In this document: positions 60,582 to 64,000 of the stretch, piece after piece | Layout: every line of letters starts with the position of its first letter | Numbering within the stretch: position 1 is the first letter of the stretch | Source: Halpernia frigidisoli | GTDB lineage: Bacteria > Bacteroidota > Bacteroidia > Flavobacteriales > Weeksellaceae | Length of the DNA: 64,000 bases | NCBI RefSeq assembly: GCF_900113805.1 | Contig: NZ_FOQT01000004.1 | Span: forward strand, 1 to 64,000 | Direction of reading: 5' to 3' | Program-made: the position numbers and the translations under genes | Notes under the pieces: generated by a model | Seen by the model: only the letters and a program-made list of their open reading frames with translations | The model's database searches: none | Told to the model about the DNA's origin: nothing

Positions 60582-63443
60582 TTAGAATCTAAACTGCATA
60601 TTTATAAAATAAGAACGGCTTTGCGTGTAAAATAATTTCGGTCCAAAAAGAGGATAATTTCTGTCATTATCTTGTACAAATTTTGGAAAGCTCACATTTC
60701 GGGTTTGCTCAAAACCGCCGGTCACATATTTTGTATTGTTAAAAATATTATTTACAGAAGCCGTTAAAAGCACATAATATTTCCCCAGTCTCCAGGATTT
60801 TCCCGCATTGGCATTGATGAAATTAGCATTAGGAAGTTGGGTTGGCTGAAGTCTGTTACGAAGATCTGCTTCAGATATTCCGGCATAAGGCGTTCCGGAA
60901 ACAGGATTCTGTACAAAGCGCTCTGTCCGAATGATGGCGGATGGATCTAAATAATTTTCACCTAAATAACTCCAGTTTGCCCCGATCCAGTAATATTTTG
61001 CAGAATTATATCTAAAACCCAGAGAATATCCCTGTTGCGGAGTTCCGCCTTGTTTATAATTTTTTAGATAAGCTTTTCCCAAATCGATGTACGATTTACC
61101 GTCTGGAAAAGTGCCCGCAGCGTCTGAAGCAAAATAGGTTTCGGGATCATTTCTGTAAGTGAACTGCCCAAAACTCGCAGCGCCCTGAATTGATAAAGTA
61201 GGGGTAATTTTTAAATCCAAACCTATTTCTGCGCCAAGGTTTCTTTTATCTACATTAGACATTACCTGCGTTACAAAAGCACTTTGAACCTGTGTGAAAT
61301 CACCATCAGTGTTTTGAGAGTTAAGCTGAATGCCATCTGCAAAGAAACGCTGCACATTTGTTTCATTCTGTGTGTCTATTAAATAACCTGTCAGCCTAAG
61401 TTTTATAAAAGGTGAAGAAAGTACGTAACTAAGATCATTTGCATTGATAATAGTGCTTTTTAAATTTGGAGCTACTGAGGAATTAACTCTTGGATTTATA
61501 AAAATGTCTTCTAAATAAGGCGCTTGTGTTAAATACGCGCCATTATAAACGAGAAAATTTCTGCCGTTAAATTTATAGATTGCTTTTCCTTTAATTCCGT
61601 AATTCCAGAAATCATAATTATTGCTTTTTCCGAAACTGTCAGCATACAAATAATGATTAAATAAACCTTCCCGATTTGAGGTGGAATAACCGACCAAGCC
61701 CGAAATAAAAATATCAAATTTACCTGTGGAAAAATTAACTGCAGGATTTAACTTAACATCATCACGACTGAAATTAAAATTGTAATTAATTTTATCATCT
61801 TTTCTTTTTGTGTAATCAACTTCTCCGTGATTGTAAAAGCCACTTGTTCCAGGATTATTTGTCGCAGCAAAAGGATCTTTATTTAAAGTAAAATCTCCAC
61901 CTAAAAGATCAGAAACCTCTCTGTATAATTCTGAGCGGTAATTTTGATAGGAAATATTTAATAAAAATTTAGTTGTATCGTTAAAATTGTGAACAAAATG
62001 CGTCGTTGCATTAAAAATTTTATCATCATTGACATCATTTACCAAAAAATAAAGCGAACGTTTTCCGGAAGTGCCGTAGAGATTAGTAACAGGCTGTGAC
62101 AGATTTTGTGTATAAAGTTTCCCCCAGTTGATCTGTGTAACATTAGGATCGCCATTTTGCCAGGCAGACAAAGACGTATTATAAGCGTCTCGTAGATTGT
62201 CAACATTTGCAGCTGGATCTGATAGAAGCGCCTGATCAATTTGATCCTGATAGTAGCTTGGAAGATTTCTGTAATATTGAGATGAAGGATTTTGCACATT
62301 TTGCCAGTCTAATCTTGAAGATTTTTCTTTACCAAACTGATAGGAAAGATTCGTCCACAAACTATTTTTCTTGTTGATCTGCCAATAATGTGATAGTTGA
62401 AAAAGAGGTTCAAAACTGGTTTTTATACGTTCGCTTCTTTTTTCACCATCCTGAAAGCCCCAATATGAATTGTAATGAACGCCGCGATAATAATACACTT
62501 CCTGAGTACTTGGACTCGCTGTAGATCTTCTGTAAGGTGATCCAAAGAAATTGAAAACTAAAGTATGTTTGTCATTTATTTTTTTCTCAACACCGAGATA
62601 AGTGCCGAAAGCATCATAGAAAGTTCCTTCCTGAAGCCCTTCCTTCGCCCATCTTCTCGCACCCATAATTGTATAAGCCCATCCGTTTTTATTCATACCG
62701 GAAGAATATCTCAAAGAAGCGCGGTTTCTGTAATTTCTGTTAGTAAGAGAATAAGTGGCCTGCAGACCTTTTTTATTTTCGCTGGGTTTTGTATTTTTAT
62801 AGATCACGGAACTTGCAGCGCCAAAAGCGTATTCGGAAGGTGAGTGATTAGTAGCAATTTCGGGATATCTCGTTATTTCATTTAAACCGCCCCAATTTCC
62901 AAAATCTACATTCCCATTATCCGGACGTGTCATCGTCACTCCATTTAGCATAAATTCGCCGGTTCTGTTATCAATCCCTCGGGGTCGAAACCAGTAAGCG
63001 CCTAAATCGTATGCTGCAATTCTGCTAAAAACATCCTGTGAAGCCGTTAAAAGTCCAACTGTAGAAGTCTGACTGCTGTTTTCCTCATCACCACTATTTT
63101 CTAAAATCGTTATTCCCTGATCCGCTGTCGTAAAAGTGGGACTTAAAGTAATTACTCCTAAGTCTTTTCTTCTTTCGGTTTTAATGTCAAACTCAATAAC
63201 CTGATCTTCAAGATCTGCCTTGGAAACAACGATCTGATAATGTCCCGCAGTAAGATCTACAAACTGAAAATAACCAATTTTATCAGCAGTTACTTTTTTA
63301 TTATTTGTTTTTAACTCAACTTCAGCACGTTCTATAGCTTTTCCCTCGGCATCTTTAATGTAAGCGTAAACAGTGGTTTGGGCAAAATAAAAATTGCAGG
63401 AAATAAATATAAATAAAAATGTCGTCAGCAGTTTTCTAAACAT
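60582..63443 (-). CDS. TonB-dependent receptor with N-terminal CarboxypepD domain
   Basis: A 953-residue outer-membrane receptor. Signal peptide MFRKLLTTFLFIFISCNFYF, then a carboxypeptidase-D regulatory-like domain (about 24-97: TTVYAYIKDAEGKAIERAEV). The plug region follows (FSRIAAYDLGAYWFRPRGID, and MLNGVTMTRPDNG), and a large barrel ending RSYFINMQFRF. It is transcribed together with the DUF5689 lipoprotein and divergent from a nuclease-like gene, so nucleic-acid or phosphate products are plausible substrates. Confidence 0.92.
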   Translation of the reverse strand: MFRKLLTTFLFIFISCNFYFAQTTVYAYIKDAEGKAIERAEVELKTNNKKVTADKIGYFQFVDLTAGHYQIVVSKADLEDQVIEFDIKTERRKDLGVITLSPTFTTADQGITILENSGDEENSSQTSTVGLLTASQDVFSRIAAYDLGAYWFRPRGIDNRTGEFMLNGVTMTRPDNGNVDFGNWGGLNEITRYPEIATNHSPSEYAFGAASSVIYKNTKPSENKKGLQATYSLTNRNYRNRASLRYSSGMNKNGWAYTIMGARRWAKEGLQEGTFYDAFGTYLGVEKKINDKHTLVFNFFGSPYRRSTASPSTQEVYYYRGVHYNSYWGFQDGEKRSERIKTSFEPLFQLSHYWQINKKNSLWTNLSYQFGKEKSSRLDWQNVQNPSSQYYRNLPSYYQDQIDQALLSDPAANVDNLRDAYNTSLSAWQNGDPNVTQINWGKLYTQNLSQPVTNLYGTSGKRSLYFLVNDVNDDKIFNATTHFVHNFNDTTKFLLNISYQNYRSELYREVSDLLGGDFTLNKDPFAATNNPGTSGFYNHGEVDYTKRKDDKINYNFNFSRDDVKLNPAVNFSTGKFDIFISGLVGYSTSNREGLFNHYLYADSFGKSNNYDFWNYGIKGKAIYKFNGRNFLVYNGAYLTQAPYLEDIFINPRVNSSVAPNLKSTIINANDLSYVLSSPFIKLRLTGYLIDTQNETNVQRFFADGIQLNSQNTDGDFTQVQSAFVTQVMSNVDKRNLGAEIGLDLKITPTLSIQGAASFGQFTYRNDPETYFASDAAGTFPDGKSYIDLGKAYLKNYKQGGTPQQGYSLGFRYNSAKYYWIGANWSYLGENYLDPSAIIRTERFVQNPVSGTPYAGISEADLRNRLQPTQLPNANFINANAGKSWRLGKYYVLLTASVNNIFNNTKYVTGGFEQTRNVSFPKFVQDNDRNYPLFGPKLFYTQSRSYFINMQFRF

Positions 63444-63629
63444 ATCTCATTAAATTGAATGATAAAGGCGTACTATTTTAAAACTGCCTTTAAGAATCAA
63501 ATTTAACAAAAATATTCTATAAAAAATTTTGTTTTAACATAATGAATCTCATATCTTTAGTAAAGTAAATTTTCTCTGAAGCAGGAAAAAATATTAAATT
63601 TTGAAGTGTTATTTTATATTAAGTCTAAA

Positions 63630-64000
63630 ATGAAAAAAATTTATCTTTTAATTTTCATATTAATATTTAGTTCTTACTTCTCTCAAAATGGGCCGGTAAG
63701 AAAAGTGGCTACGATTGCCTTCCTGAATGTCGAAAATATGTGGGATACGATAAAATCTGCAGATTATATTGACGGAACAAAAGATTTCAGCAATCCAGCT
63801 TTTCACCGCAGCATTTCTTTCGATTCTATAAAATTTTTGCAACGTGAAGATTACAGTGGACCTTGGAACGATTTTGCTTTAAAGGGTAAAAAAGTCATTA
63901 GATATCAAACGACACCCGAGGAATTTACGCCCGAAAGTCCTAAAAATTATGGCAAAAAAATTTATGAGGCAAAACTTCATAATATTGCAGAAGTGATCTC
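63630..64000 (+). CDS. Endonuclease/exonuclease/phosphatase-like exported protein, 5' part
   Basis: An ATG at 63630 opens a frame without stop to the window end (123 codons). Signal peptide MKKIYLLIFILIFSSYFS, then the opening motif KVATIAFLNVENMWDT, where Asn-x-Glu-Asn is the first catalytic signature of the endonuclease/exonuclease/phosphatase fold. PEEFTPESPKNYGKKIYEAK is typical of the secreted flavobacterial members. It is cut by the window edge, so the second half of the active site is not visible. Confidence 0.82.
   Translation, partial: MKKIYLLIFILIFSSYFSQNGPVRKVATIAFLNVENMWDTIKSADYIDGTKDFSNPAFHRSISFDSIKFLQREDYSGPWNDFALKGKKVIRYQTTPEEFTPESPKNYGKKIYEAKLHNIAEVI

Overview
The window is AT-rich and looks like chromosome from a flavobacterium of the Chryseobacterium/Kaistella type (Weeksellaceae, Bacteroidota). 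Supporting signs are the Bacteroidota promoter pattern TTTG-N19-TAnnTTTG, no obvious Shine-Dalgarno sequences, an exosortase F (XrtF) pair, a small histone H1-like protein, TonB-dependent receptors, DUF3078/DUF3127/DUF5689/DUF6702 proteins, an AccD without its zinc ribbon, and many lipoproteins.

Bases 1-5300 are an accessory, conflict-related region. Three modules all read leftwards: a gene running off the left edge, a lipoprotein AHH-nuclease toxin with a DUF1963 immunity partner, and a two-gene CBASS system (CdnE-type CD-NTase plus TIR-STING effector). Each complete module is bracketed by an inverted pair of short end motifs: GTTGGCAGA/TCTGCCAAC around the toxin pair and GTTAGTGGC/GCCACTAAC around CBASS. 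The spacers between modules are long imperfect palindromes. This resembles a gene-cassette array, although it does not match the canonical attC consensus. It is the best candidate here for something undescribed.

Bases 5560-11406 are ordinary chromosome: two DoxX-like proteins, gdhA, dprA, a rhomboid protease and a DUF3078 protein. Bases 11411-18333 hold a leftward cluster built on two DUF4407-like coiled-coil membrane proteins, a membrane transglutaminase-like protein, small membrane and Cys-rich proteins and a secreted nuclease. Three of its reading frames look interrupted: a frameshift near 13683-13688, an in-frame stop at 17376-17378 and a frameshift near 11503-11514.

Bases 18503-24812 carry DNA-damage functions (a umuD-like gene lacking its protease residues, umuC, alkB) with a DUF421 protein, yifB, manC and a SprT-like gene. 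Bases 24813-40205 are mainly housekeeping: a TolC-type protein, a membrane MutS-like ATPase, an SpmAB-like protein, an M14 peptidase, accD, fbaA, a GINT1_N-like protein, nadK, a CBS protein, an EamA transporter, aat and a DUF3127 protein. Three tRNA genes (Leu-TAG, Gly-GCC, Leu-TAA) and the histone-like gene follow at 40365-40985.

Bases 41116-59640 run mostly rightwards: an MFS transporter, dnaB, rnhA, nadB, a sulfurtransferase, nadC, a TonB-dependent receptor, asd, a CDF transporter, the leftward xrtF pair, and an AmgK / RapZ-C / MurU-like / LOG operon that suggests muramic acid recycling. The right end holds a TonB-dependent receptor and DUF5689 lipoprotein, divergent from the start of an endonuclease/exonuclease/phosphatase-family protein cut by the window edge. 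Palindromic dispersed repeats (families R1, R2, R3) sit in several intergenic gaps.
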